Shown here piece by piece: positions 22,245-33,715 of a stretch of 64,000 nt of DNA; position 1 is the first letter of the stretch, and the number at the start of each line of letters is the position of its first letter. Source of the stretch: Gnetum montanum. Taxonomy: Eukaryota; Streptophyta; Gnetopsida; Gnetales; Gnetaceae. The position numbers and the translations under genes are program-made. The stretch lies in assembly GCA_015680685.1 (NCBI GenBank), contig MNCI01025445.1, forward strand, positions 47,054-111,053, read 5' to 3'. The notes under the pieces are model-generated. The model had not been told where the DNA came from. It saw only the letters and a program-made list of their open reading frames with translations, and made no database searches.

Positions 22245-22600
22245 ATTGATGGCAAACCCAGTTTAAGGTCTTGGTAGATCATGGCTTTACTAGTTTAATG
22301 TCCTAGTAGATCATGAACCTAGTCCAAGGTCCTAGCAGACCATGGTATGCTAGTTTATACTCCTAGCAAACTACTACACTAGTTTAACATTATAGTGGAT
22401 GAATGTTGTTGTGCTAGTTTAATGTCATGACCCAAGGATAGATGTTATGCTAGTTTAACATTGTGGCAAATGAATGGTTGTTTCTATGATACTTTATAGT
22501 CATAACATAATTTCTGTGCTATTTTATAGTCATAGAAGACTTTTTGTGCCAATTTATAGTCATAGCGGACTTTCTGTGCTTGTTTATAGTCATAACAAAC
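22245..22600 (-). repeat. Post-integrase tandem repeat block, element C
   Basis: About eleven ~30-45 bp units such as GCTAGTTTAATGTCATGACC and TTTATAGTCATAGCGGAC. The minus strand gives the ACTATAAACT / ATTAAACT core. Confidence 0.75.
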
Positions 22601-22638
22601 TTGTGGTTACCTTGCTTTTCTGAGATGCAATGCTTCAT

Positions 22639-24020
22639 GCTATGCATAGTATAGCTTCAAGTACAAATGATTCACTAGATTGGTAAGGTCATTGCCATCT
22701 TGATCAACAAGCCTAAATTCTCCATTGTTGTAATCCTTAGTAACCAAGAAAGTCTCTTCCTATTTGGCTAAGAATTTGTTCACAAGTTTGGGAATGGCTT
22801 CTTGATCAGCCATTGATATGAATTATGACAATGCTTTTTCCTTTGCTTTTCTTTGCACCATTCCATGCCATCAAGAATTTTCATGTTCTCATCCTCTATT
22901 AAGTCAAAGTATATGATCCTCAACTCATTCTTCTGATCTTCATCAATTATGTTTAAGAGGATCACCTAAAGCAATGGAACTTACAATTCAAGGGGAAAAA
23001 TTGCTTCAGATCTAGAGATGATACTGTAAGGCATCTTACCTATTGCTATTTCTTGTGTTGTGCAGTAGGCCCAGAGCATGTAGACTAATTACTCATGCCA
23101 TGGTTGTTTACTATTGCTTATCATATTATTTAGAAGGTTGATAATGACTTTGTTAGTGGCCTCTTCTTGGCCATTCACCTGAGGGTAGTATGATGATGTG
23201 AAGGAATGTTTAATACCAGAGCACTCACAAAAGGCTTTAGTTTCAGTTGCTAAATTTTGGTCCATTTTGTGTGACTATGGTCATGGGTAAACCAAAACAA
23301 GTCACTATGTTATCAAGCATAAATTTGCAAACTTGTTATGATGTTATCTTTCGAAGGGGAATAGCCTCAACCCACTTGGTGAAATACTAAGTTGTGGTTA
23401 TGATGAAGCTATGACCTATGAAGGAATTAGGTGTTATTGGTCCAATGTTATCCAAGCCCCAACATTGAAATGACCACATGATTTGCATTGTATGTATTTT
23501 TGTTGGTGGCATGTGCTTAAGTTGGCATTCTACTGACACATGTTCCATGTTTTGACCTTGGAGATGCAATTTCACTTCATGTAGGAACAATAATAGTCCA
23601 ACTATCTGATTTTCATTGCCATTGTCCTGGGTGCTATATGAACTCCACATAGTCCTTCATGGACTTGCTCAATGATTATCTACACTTCATTATCACTCAT
23701 GCAAGTTAGTAGTATGCCATCATAGGATCTATGACATGACATACTACCATGATTGTGTATGAACTACATCTTTTTGAGTGATAGTTAAGTGTTGCAGAGG
23801 CTCACCCTATAGAAGGTATGCCTTAATGTCATTGTACAATTCTCCTATGTTGGTTATGCTAACTATGGCTATGAATGCAATGTTAGTGATTTCCATGATT
23901 AGCATAGTGCAATCCATCACTGAGGTGGGCAATGCATGGAACATGTTAAGTGTGACTCTTAAGGTTAATGTAGCTAGTGCATTAGCTATGGAGTTTTCAT
24001 TTTTTGGAATGTATTCGACA
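22639..24020 (-). pseudogene. Element C pol, C-terminal part (end of second RNase H, integrase)
   Basis: From high to low coordinates: the end of the second RNase H (VEYIPKNENSIANALATL, matching VQHVSRNDNTIADALATL in B), the integrase core (GLDNIGPITPNSFIGHSF near 23400-23460), and the integrase C-terminal domain ending NHLYLKLYYA and stop at 22639. Many stops. The frame continues on the other side of element B at 44743. Confidence 0.75.
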
Positions 24021-24025
24021 TCTAC
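24021..24025 (+). other. Target site duplication TCTAC, left of element B
   Basis: TCTAC directly precedes the 5' LTR and is repeated at 44738-44742 after the 3' LTR. Confidence 0.9.
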
Positions 24026-25343
24026 TGAAACACCACAAAATTTCGAGCTTAGTACTTTTCCAACAAGAAGCAGGTCCCTAGGACTCACAGACGACCACGG
24101 CTACATCTGGTACCAAACATGGCAACTTTGAAGATCAGATGTTTAATTTTCACTAAGTATGCATTCTTAGCGTATACGCCCAAGTCTACATTCTTAGTGT
24201 ATACGCCCAGCGTATATGCTCAAAGTTCACATTCACAGCGTATACGCCTAGTGTATACGCTCAAGTTCACAGCGTATGCGCCCAGCGCATACGCCTGATG
24301 TTCACAGCGTACACGACCAGCGTACACACCTCACAAGTACGTTTAGCTTGTACGACTGATGCATATGCCTAGCATCCAATCCCCGAAGATGCCATGGAAA
24401 TAGCACTGCAGAACAAGAATTGGTACGAGACAACAACCTTCAGCGTATACGCTCCGACATATACGATCAGCATCCTTCAGCGTATACACTCCAGCGTATA
24501 TGCTCAGCATCCATAGTGTATACGCCCATGCACACCCAGCGTATATGCCCATGCACATCCAGCATATATGCTCAGTACATTAAACGTATACACCCAGCAC
24601 ATCCAGCGTATATGCCCAGAGTCTACACCCGCTTGATATTGTGTATATGCTTAGCAAATGTAATATAATATACACTTATAAATTTCATTCTTCTGCACCC
24701 GGTCAACGTGCCACGTGTCACCCAACTCGAGTCTAACATCAAAACCTGTATAAAAGCCCCAATTTTTAACTAGATCATGGTTGGAAATTTTGAGCAAAAA
24801 ACTATAGAAAAATAGAGACGCTGAGAACCAGAGTAGAGAACCCTATATGCTGGACAACCCTGTACGCTGAACATATAGCCTCTACGCTATGTCTATAGTG
24901 TGAACCAACCCACAATCATCCCTACATCAACTGGGGCTTTTACTCCGCCTTGTGTGAAAGCCACAACTGCATTTGACCGGTGCATTGTAACTCTCATTTT
25001 GAAATGCCATTGTTACATTTTATTCCTAAAATCTGTTATAGTTTGCATTAATTGTTGCACGTATTCTATTTACGCTCTTTTACGTTTATGCTCCGTTCAC
25101 ATTAATTACATTGTTTACGCTCTGTTTTATGTCTGTTACGCCATTCATCTATAACCCAGTGTATAGCACCTCGGTGTAGATTTGGGGAAATCCTTGCTTG
25201 ATCTACATGTGGACCATCCAAGGTACTCTACCTTCGTTCATTCCAGCTGGCCCTCAGGTGAAAGTAGGGTCTTTTGTGCATGTCCGGTGATCCCCCAAAC
25301 TCTGTTTCCTTCCAGCTGAAGACCGACGATTTTGGGCGGTACA
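24026..25343 (+). mobile_element. 5' LTR of element B
   Basis: 1,318 bp, TGAAACACCACAAAATTT to GGGCGGTACA. Palindrome-type GCGTATACGC units fill 24160-24670. Promoter module: CAACGTGCCACGTGTCA at 24704-24720 and TATAAAA at 24749-24755. The partner LTR at 43409-44737 differs mostly by C/T and G/A changes and one indel near 43560; I judge several percent divergence by eye. Confidence 0.92.
24701..24755 (+). promoter_or_regulatory. LTR promoter of element B 5' LTR
   Basis: GGTCAACGTGCCACGTGTCA (W-box core and G-box) is followed 29 bp later by TATAAAA. The 3' LTR copy reads CAACATGCCACATGTCA, so both CG sites have decayed to CA there. Confidence 0.6.
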
Positions 25344-25347
25344 GAAA

Positions 25348-25365
25348 TTGGCACTGGAAGGAGGG
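25348..25365 (+). other. Primer binding site, element B
   Basis: TTGGCACTGGAAGGAGGG, four bases after the LTR end. Confidence 0.7.
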
Positions 25366-25439
25366 CCTCTACCTTAAACTTACTGTGCTTCAAAAACTCC
25401 CAGCATCTATGCTGCTCTGTTTAAAACTTACTGTCTACA

Positions 25440-26110
25440 AACTATCCAGCGTCTACGTTGTCGATCGTCTACGCTGCCCCGTCTAAAGCTTACCATCTGG
25501 AAGTCTCCCAGCGTCTACGCTGTTGAACATACGCTATCCGCTATACGCTGTAGACCCTGTCTACGCTATACACTAACCCTGCACATTTTACACTATAGAC
25601 ATTGTCTACGCTGCACACATAACTCTTTTTACACTGCTAACCCATACGCTGCTCACTTTACACTGTAGCCTTTGTCTATGCTACACACAGAACTCTGTTT
25701 ACGCTGTTGACATATACGCTGCACATTTTAGGCTACAGACTGTGCCTACGCTACACACAAGACCCTTTTTATGCTGCTGACATATACGCAAGTGCTAAAT
25801 TTAGGCCACACTCTCTATGCCATAGATCCCATCTACGCTGTACGCTGACTTTGTCTACAGTACTCCCTAAACTCATTTACACTGCCATCCATGTATGCTA
25901 CACTCTATACGTGATAACCCCGTTTACGCTGTATGCTGATGCTGTATATGCTACTGAGTGTATATGCTGCACACTTTATGCCATAGATTCTCTACGCTGA
26001 CACTATATGCTATCTACGTTGTCACTATACGCTGGTTTTTGAAGCCTATACGCTGAAACCCAGTCTATACGCTATATGCCACGAACGTAGGCTTACGCTA
26101 CACTAAGTAC
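25440..26110 (+). repeat. Leader of element B with AGCGTCTACGCTG-type repeats
   Basis: Noncoding, between PBS and preGag. Irregular repeats of TCTACGCTG, TATACGCTG and TTTACGCTG with decayed forms. Confidence 0.75.
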
Positions 26111-26156
26111 ACCAATTTCACATCCCTACACTGTGTCACATTCTCAACTGTTCATC

Positions 26157-27241
26157 ATGAACACCACAAACACCACCACTACAACCACCCAGGCCACAGA
26201 CCTTGCAGGAACCATGGCTGTTCAACAACCTGTGGCACAACCCACAATGGGGCCTCATCGGTCCCTTACGTTGCAAGGGAAGAACCTGTCATTTAACACC
26301 ATAACTCAAAACCAGTACAACTTCATATGCGTGAAAATACAAGCCAGCCTAGCTATGGACCGAGTCGAAATAGAAGTTAAACGGTAATACGAACTTTTCT
26401 ACAGGGGAGGGCAAGAGTTAATTCCTTCCTCATACGATATCATCCCTATTCCAGAGCCTTACTCTGAGCTCATCACACAACTCCTCTTGTAAAGGAGCCA
26501 GTCTCTAGATCAGCCTGTAGTAAATCCTCAACCAAAAGAGGAAGATGAGTTCGCTGCCCAATCTGAGCATGAAGACTCATACCACACCCTTAGCCCACAA
26601 ACGTATATAAATCCATTGTTTCATCTATTCATGGGTGAAACTTCGTCCCTCCAGCCACTGAACATCACACAAGCACATGCGCCTCAACAAGACGCAGCCG
26701 CACTCGTCCCCATTCCTTCACCAACCGACATTCAAGACAACATGCTTTCCCTTGCAATTCCTCCCGCAGCTACGGCACCCCCGTTCTTACAAATGTAACC
26801 CCCTCAAAACAATGTAGGGGAAACCCTCCCGCCTCCCATGATCGGGATGCCGCATGTGATACCACCATCTATGTATGTCCATTATATTCCCAAGGTCCAA
26901 ACTCACGGAGCCCCTTTTACCACTGTAACTCAACAAGTTTAGGGGATTCCTACACAAAAGATGACTGGGCAATGGGCAGCGATGGATGCTCAACCACATC
27001 AACCCCTTCACTACAACATGCCACCTCACACAATTCCACCGGTCAACATCCCCCAAACACAACCACAACAACAGCAACCCCTTGCCCATAATATGATGCC
27101 TCTGATGCCACCTACTATAAACATTCCACAAGCACAACCGCCAACTACACAGCTTTTAGCCTTCCAACCTACTAGTCAACAATCTAACATGTACAGCGTA
27201 CCACATCCCCAAGCTGCTACCTCACCTAGCACTCAAGATTG
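26157..27241 (+). pseudogene. preGag, element B
   Basis: Matches the open preGag of element A from the ATG (MNTTNTTTTTTQ) to SPSTQD and stop. Conserved YNFICVKIQASLAMDRVE segment, then Pro/Gln-rich sequence. In-frame stops occur after EVKR (26386), LLL, LQM and QQV, each a single-base change from a sense codon in A. Confidence 0.75.
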
Positions 27242-27260
27242 AGAGAATGCTAAAAAACTA

Positions 27261-28430
27261 ATGCAGGAACTAACTGACGAGGTCAAACGCCTCAAAATAG
27301 CTACCGACGGGGAGTTGAAGGTAGTGGACTTTTACCACGATGACCCCATTAGCTCTTCCGTTCCATCCCTAACCTTACCCAAGGGTGTATCATTACCCAC
27401 GCTAACTAAATATAATGAGGAGATGGACTCCAATGGTCACCTTATAACATTTAGACTAGAATACGCATTACTCCAGGCATGGCCCCATGCCATTTTGCGA
27501 GTGTTCTCTATGTCCCTCGCAGGGAGAGCACTTTATTGGTTACATCAATTCCATATTTTCCATATTTTCCTTGGAAGATTTGTTACATCAATTTGTGACC
27601 AGGTTAAAGTATAACTTGAGACCTGAAGCAACACTTGACAGCCTTATACAGGTTAAACAAGCACCTCTTCAACGCATAAAAAAATTCATCCAGAGGTGGA
27701 GTGCTGCTCTCAATGAGCTCCATGAGCCGATTTCACAAACATATCTGCTCACTATTCTAAAGGGGGCTATTAATGACTTTTTCAAATCTAAGTTATATTA
27801 TCTCAATGCCCGTAACCTTAATCAAGCCTTTGTACAAATTAAAAATATAGAGGAGGCGGCCCAAAATAGCCATGATCCTACGTATTTAGCTTTTAAAAAT
27901 CAACATAGCAAGAAAGATAAAGAAAAAGCTAAAAAAACTATAGCGGCAACAGCAGAAACACAACAAGAAAATGTGGCACAACAAAACAAACCACCAGTGG
28001 TCCCTACTAATTACACTAAACCTACTCCCACGACTGCACTGGAATCGTCCTCATCACAGAACCCAACACCAAACTATACAAGAAACTTTGAGAGGAAAGA
28101 ACCCTCCTAATATACACCATTGCCTATGAAGCCATCCCAACTATTCGATCAACTCCTGAGAGCTAGATTAATGAAAAACAAATAGTTGTCCCTGGCAGCG
28201 ATCCAAAGACATGACCAGTTCTGTCAACTGGTTCAGAACCCAAGCCTAGCAACGCCGGATGAACCCCCAGTACCCAAAGGTTTTAGGATGGACCATTTCT
28301 ATGACTATCACCAACATAACGGGCATGGTACGGATTACTGTTTCACCCTGAAACAAGATATACAATGAATGATCGATGGAGGCCAAATCACTTTTGATGA
28401 GGCCAACCCGGTCCAATCGTAGAACCAGGC
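27261..28430 (+). pseudogene. Gag (capsid and nucleocapsid), element B
   Basis: Capsid segments LPKGVSLPTLTKYNEE and SLAGRAL, then LHEPISQTYLLTILKGAIND and IEEAAQNS, then a zinc knuckle whose first Cys is Tyr (YDYHQHNGHGTDYC; A has Cys). A frame shift near 27540 and stops near 28110, 28185 and 28368 break it. Confidence 0.8.
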
Positions 28431-28431
28431 C

Positions 28432-29005
28432 ATGGGTGTGTATAAAGATCCTCTGAATACCAAAGAGGCGTCGTATGTTATTAACATAATCTACCTAGAT
28501 AATGAACCTGAAACACCTAGCATTAACACCGTCTACTCTGACCATGAACAAAAAATGCCTAACAAGCCATTTATAGTATGTATTCCTCCCACTGCATCAA
28601 CATCCATGCCTCAATCATCATATGCTCCACAGCAGTCATATGTTGTCCGTGTACCCCCTGCCGTAACGACTTCTAACACCTCAAAACGTGAAAAACCATA
28701 TGTGGTGCGTATGCCCCCTGCCGTCACTACCTCAAATCGACCAACCCCTCCTACTTAACCTACCTCTTATGTAGTCCGAGTGCCACCCATAGTCGCAATA
28801 GCGGAGGTCCAACCTCCACCTAAACCAACCCCATACGTTGTTAGGACACTCAAAAGCTCTAATGATTACCAATCCTCCACCTTGCAAACACAAAGTAAAC
28901 CCAATCCCTATGTCATCAAGGTGCCTAGCCAGTCTGGCACCCAATCGCAGGCGACTGTCCAACCGCAACCCCACCCTAATCCATACGTAGTACGAATCCC
29001 AAGGT
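28432..29005 (+). pseudogene. Reiterated PYVVRVPP linker, element B
   Basis: About seven motif copies: FIVCIPPTA, YVVRVPPAV, YVVRMPPAV, YVVRVPPIV, PYVVRTLKS, PYVIKVPSQ, PYVVRIPR. Spacing is irregular (about 15-35 residues) with Pro/Thr/Ser/Gln-rich spacers. One TAA near 28758 interrupts it. It links nucleocapsid to protease. Function unknown. Confidence 0.7.
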
Positions 29006-29354
29006 AACCTGAGGCCTCAAAACCAACTGTGCGCCCATGTCACACACAAGAATGCTTAGCAGACAGGCTTACGTGCGAGCGCTTGGAAAAGGAGAGTCAA
29101 CGGCTAGCCTTAGGACATTCTAAACCTACTCCATTAAATGCGATATCCATGACACAACTTAACGATAAACCAAATACAGGCCACTAGGGGAAATTATCTA
29201 GACAACATGACACACCCAAATCAATAATTCCAAAAAAAATGACAAACCAATGATGCACGAAATAAAACTGTTGGGCCCAATGGACCAAGTCATCATTGAC
29301 AAACATGCTCCCAACAGTAGAGACTTAGCAAAAGCCCTAACATAGGTCACACAA

Positions 29355-30326
29355 GTGCTCAAACAAAAGAATACTTTGCTAAGATTGTCTGACTTAGTTT
29401 TAACATTCCAAACATATCACGAAGCTTTGGTACCCATGCTAACGTCTATCCCAGTAAGCGAGTACTTGCCTCCAAATGAACCTTCGATTCATGCGGTAAT
29501 GTACTCGCCCCAAGGGACAACTTCCAAACCATTAAATTTCCACAACAATAACATCAAGGTGGATAAGAAGATAGGGGAGATAACAATAGCCCCTATGTTC
29601 ATAACAATACGAGTAAACCAATTCAAGATACATAGGGTCCATGTAGATGACGGAGTTGCCACAAATGTAGTGCCATATCCCATCATCGAACAACTTGGGC
29701 TCACAGAGCTCATCAGACCAACTACCACCACGTGCTTGAAATCATTTAGTAGGTCGCATGTGATGGTCAAAGGAAATGTGACTCTAGACTTCATTGTAGG
29801 GGATCAGTTCTCCACATCCGCCGACTTCGTAGTAATCGATGAGATGCCAGGATTCAACCTAATATTAGGAAGGCCCTGGCTGGCCCAACTGAAAGCAGTC
29901 TCTTCCCCTATACACCAAGAGATTCATCTGCCTTATGAAGGTGGTGAAATAATCATACACAGGAAGGCTGCTACACCCATCATCTCATCGTACGTTGACA
30001 CAGACCAAGGCTTAGAGGTTAAGCTTGAAGAGCCTAGACAACGTGACGTAAATGAGCAACAATCGGTAAGCGATAATCCTTTAAACATAGAAAAAAATCC
30101 ACTCAAAACCGAAATACCTGGGCTAGACATTGTACATACACCTCCTCATTTAGAAACAAAAACTAACACAGAACTCACACCAAATGCCGAAACATCTGAA
30201 AACACCGCTATGGGGACTATTCCATTAGATGTCCCTTGGGCTGAATTACCGTTCAACGTGATCAACAAAGGGGATGCTGAATACAGGATCATACCCGCTA
30301 ACTCTACTCCCAACGTAAAAATGTGA
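29355..30326 (+). CDS. Aspartic protease, element B
   Basis: 323 open codons. The retropepsin-like core has VHVDDGVATN (catalytic-Asp loop, DDG where DTG is usual) near residue 96 and FNLILGRPWLAQL near residue 170. Pro/Thr-rich tail ends PWAELPFNVINKGDAEYRII. Upstream sequence to 29040 is homologous linker with stops. The frame ends just before the post-protease repeats, not in RT. Confidence 0.8.
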   Translation: MLKQKNTLLRLSDLVLTFQTYHEALVPMLTSIPVSEYLPPNEPSIHAVMYSPQGTTSKPLNFHNNNIKVDKKIGEITIAPMFITIRVNQFKIHRVHVDDGVATNVVPYPIIEQLGLTELIRPTTTTCLKSFSRSHVMVKGNVTLDFIVGDQFSTSADFVVIDEMPGFNLILGRPWLAQLKAVSSPIHQEIHLPYEGGEIIIHRKAATPIISSYVDTDQGLEVKLEEPRQRDVNEQQSVSDNPLNIEKNPLKTEIPGLDIVHTPPHLETKTNTELTPNAETSENTAMGTIPLDVPWAELPFNVINKGDAEYRIIPANSTPNVKM

Positions 30327-30369
30327 AAAATCAAAAAATTACTAAACCAATGAATAATGAAAAATAACT

Positions 30370-30640
30370 ATTTGAAATGACGTTAAACTACAACTAGTGT
30401 GAAATGACGTTAAACTACAACTAGTCCGGGATGACGTTAAACTATCATGTCCGCAACGACATAAAACTAGCCATGATCAGAAATGGTTGGTCAATCGAGA
30501 AATCCACCCATGTCATTCCAAACATTCCTCGCTTACACTGGGGGCCCGAAATTGCCTTAAACTACACATGGGGCCCGAAATGGCCTTAAACTAGTGCGAA
30601 TCTGGCCTGAAATGGCCTTAAACTAGATCATCTACTTACA
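30370..30640 (+). repeat. Post-protease tandem repeat block, element B
   Basis: Units with GATGACGTTAAACTA (four) followed by units with GAAATGGCCTTAAACTA (three). This is the same order and two unit types as in A, read on the opposite strand of the window. Confidence 0.85.
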
Positions 30641-30821
30641 CTTTGTTTCCCTCTTTCATTTACCATTATACTCCGACTTATAATTACATCCATGCATTAC
30701 ACTTAAACTAAGAAAACAAACCAAAACATTTTACATTGCCATGTCATGTTTGCAATTAAACTCAAAATCAAGAAAAAACTTTTATACATGAAATGATGTA
30801 CAAGTACAAGAGTTAACTGGT

Positions 30822-30827
30822 TTTATT
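30822..30827 (-). terminator. Polyadenylation signal of the antisense gene, element B
   Basis: AATAAA on the minus strand, about 60 bp after the exon 8 stop; matches 6979-6984 in A. Confidence 0.5.
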
Positions 30828-33710
30828 CATCTCAATTTACAATTCCCGTATAAATTTGACTCAAAAACAAAAAACTAAACAAACAAAACTAAACATCTGG
30901 GACGGGAGGGTCGTCCTCTTTAGACCCACTAGCATCATGGGCCCCCACTTCATTGGGACCAGCTTCATAGACATCGTCACTACCTTGATCCTGAAAATGC
31001 AAAAAGAGATAATCAATGTAAGAACAAGAGAAATACGAAATTCCAAACAATGGGCAACGAACGAAGGTCATAATAACAAAATGCTTACCGTAGGGGATCC
31101 CCCTAAGCCGAATTCCAATCGGCGAAGGATTTCCTCTTTTGAGACACTGGTCTAATCTGTCCCATCAAGGCCTAGGTCGACATCTGCAAAAGCCTTCCCC
31201 TTGTCAACCGTTGACTAGGTAGGATGCTTTAGAGGGAATTCGCCCACGGACACCTCCCCAGAAGCAGTTGTAATCACCCTTGTAGGTGATTCCATCTCGA
31301 CAGTTGTGTTTTGAGCAAAAGTATTGAATGTAGAGTGCAGACCCAGATCCTTCACAAACATTTCTAGTTGAAGCTTTTCAATGGACACTTCTTTCAATGA
31401 TTTCTTATAATGATGTTTGTAGTTCTTTTCATCCTGACCCCATTTGCATACCTTGGAGGTGAAAGCTTTCCAATATTGACACTTGAGGTTCAGTAGGTCT
31501 ATTTGGGCCTTACGCTCTGCTAGTCTCCGTGTCAGTGACGCGTGATGATTGAGCAAATTCCAATACCTGGTATACGTGACCTCGGAGGTCCACCAAGAGC
31601 GATCACCGCTTAGTTTAGCTAAGGCGAACTCATACCGAGGCTTCAGATCGTCATGCTCAATCGACAACTTGGAAACTTCCTTCTCCTTTGTCTGAATCTA
31701 CAACCACAACTGTTCGACAGAACGCCTACAAGTCCAGAGCGATTTTGCGTTGTGTACAAGACCCTCCTCCACCTCCTCATAAATAGGCCTTGGCACCTGC
31801 TCGACTTCTGGGGATAATGTGGGCAAACTCTCTATGCTAATTTTCTCAGAAGGATCCCACCTTCGTTTAGCACCTATGCACACGAAAAGAACAAGTGCTA
31901 AAATGATAAAAATAGGGTGCGAAACTCTAAACCTGCAAACAACCCGAAAGATATATACCTATCTCAGGGTGGGCTTCCTGGATTCGTTCAACAACATCCT
32001 TAGCGATACCAGCCACAAAATCCATTTTACTCGGCATCTCAGTCCAAGTAAATGGCCCATGAGTATGAGACGGACTAACCTCTGCGGTCCTTTCAGGGAG
32101 AACCGTTTTCATGGGTACGTCCAGCCACATTGTCCTGGTTTCGCTGCCTTCGACTGGAAGGGATGAAAACACAAAAGTAAAATACTATGGAAACAATAGC
32201 TAACGAAGCAACATAAAATAATATAAAAGAAAACATACCATGTTCTATGTCCCCTTCTGGGGGATCGCCTAAGTCCAGCTTTCCTTTAAGAAAGCTATGG
32301 AACATTTCATCGACACCACTCTGGTGGTCAACTAGTTTGGTCTCCGTGGTGTCCTCCTATAGCTCCTCCATTTTTTCTGCCTCATCCTTTCCAGCCTCTT
32401 CCTCATCACTCAATAGCTCTGTGCTAGTTTCCTCCTCTTCAGTGATGATCTCTAATGCCTGCTTCCTCACTTCTCAAGTTAAGTCTGAAGGCATTAGTGA
32501 CATGTAAGCGATCAAAGTAAAAATTATGAATAAGATGAAAACAATAAAGAGATAACTATACTGAGTCTACGTACCTTGGATAGGCATCTTCAATCGTATG
32601 TGCTTAACTCGTGGCTCGCTCACATTTGAGGCCTCCTCGGTTGAACGTTCATGCTTTTTCAGCTTCGACTTGGCCTTGCCAACGGTCTCTTTGATGACCC
32701 GTTCTGCTCTTTTTGCAATATAGGGCACGTCATCTGGTGCCAATCGCTAAATTTCATGTGTGTCGATTGAGGTACCAAATGACCCCCCTGTTGTTATAGA
32801 TATAGACTCATAAATGCCCTCAGGAGCATCTTGGGACTTGGAAATTTTGAACCAGTGGTTGATCCATGGGTGAGATAGTTTACCTCGATCCCGTAGAACA
32901 TACTTGTTGTTTGCGCGAACTACCAGAAACTCAGCTAACTGGCGAAGATAACTGGCAAAGAAGGAAAAAGTAAAATGAGACTGTGCCTTGACATTTGAGT
33001 GCAATCGCACTATCTCTTTATGCAGGCCTGACAACAAAAATTGGGCCCAGTTATAATGCATGCCGGTTTCTAGGATGGTTCACATAATACGTACAGCTTC
33101 GACCCCAAGACTCCACATCTGAGAAAGGGATTTATGGAACACCCATGCCCTAAACAGGAGTTATAGCTCATTCACCTCCACAACCTTTGATTTCCCCTAC
33201 ATAGGGAATCCCTTGGCATCCTTGGCAACGCCCAACCAGTCCTCTAATTCATGAACGGTATGGAGCCCTTTATGAGCCTTGTCTAAAACTACATCTAGAC
33301 TATCCGCTGGCACACCAAATAGGTTCGAAAAGAATTCAGGTGATAGATGGAAAACTATCTTAACACCCTTAATCTGGGTGCTGTAGTAAGAGATAGACTC
33401 ATTGAAGGAATCCACGATCCTGATCATTTCTGCTATTGATACATTAGGGCTCGGGGTCGTAAAGAGCTCCATGAGGCCAGCATCGTCTAAACAACAAATG
33501 ATGGAGGGTAGAGCATGGGTCCACAAACATTTCTGAGCCTTGCTGACCTCCCCGAACTTCATTGACAAGGTAGTCTCAGTTCATCCAGTTGTGACAGCGT
33601 CTCCGCCAGGAGGGACATCAAGTGTAAATATAATTTGAAATCATCATATCAGTATAACCCCCTACAGTTGAACAAACACATTATCACATCTAGAAAATAC
33701 TGTCACTTAC

Positions 33711-33715
33711 CTTTG
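33711..33715 (+). other. Target site duplication ACCTT of the nested solo LTR
   Basis: ACCTT is repeated at 35864-35868. On the gene's strand it reads AAGGT, that is the G|GT of the exon 3 donor. Confidence 0.85.

Noticed and set aside
24898-25154. Cys/Ile-rich 84-codon frame repeated at 44213-44548
   Set aside because: It is the R/U5 part of the two LTRs of B; duplication follows from LTR identity.
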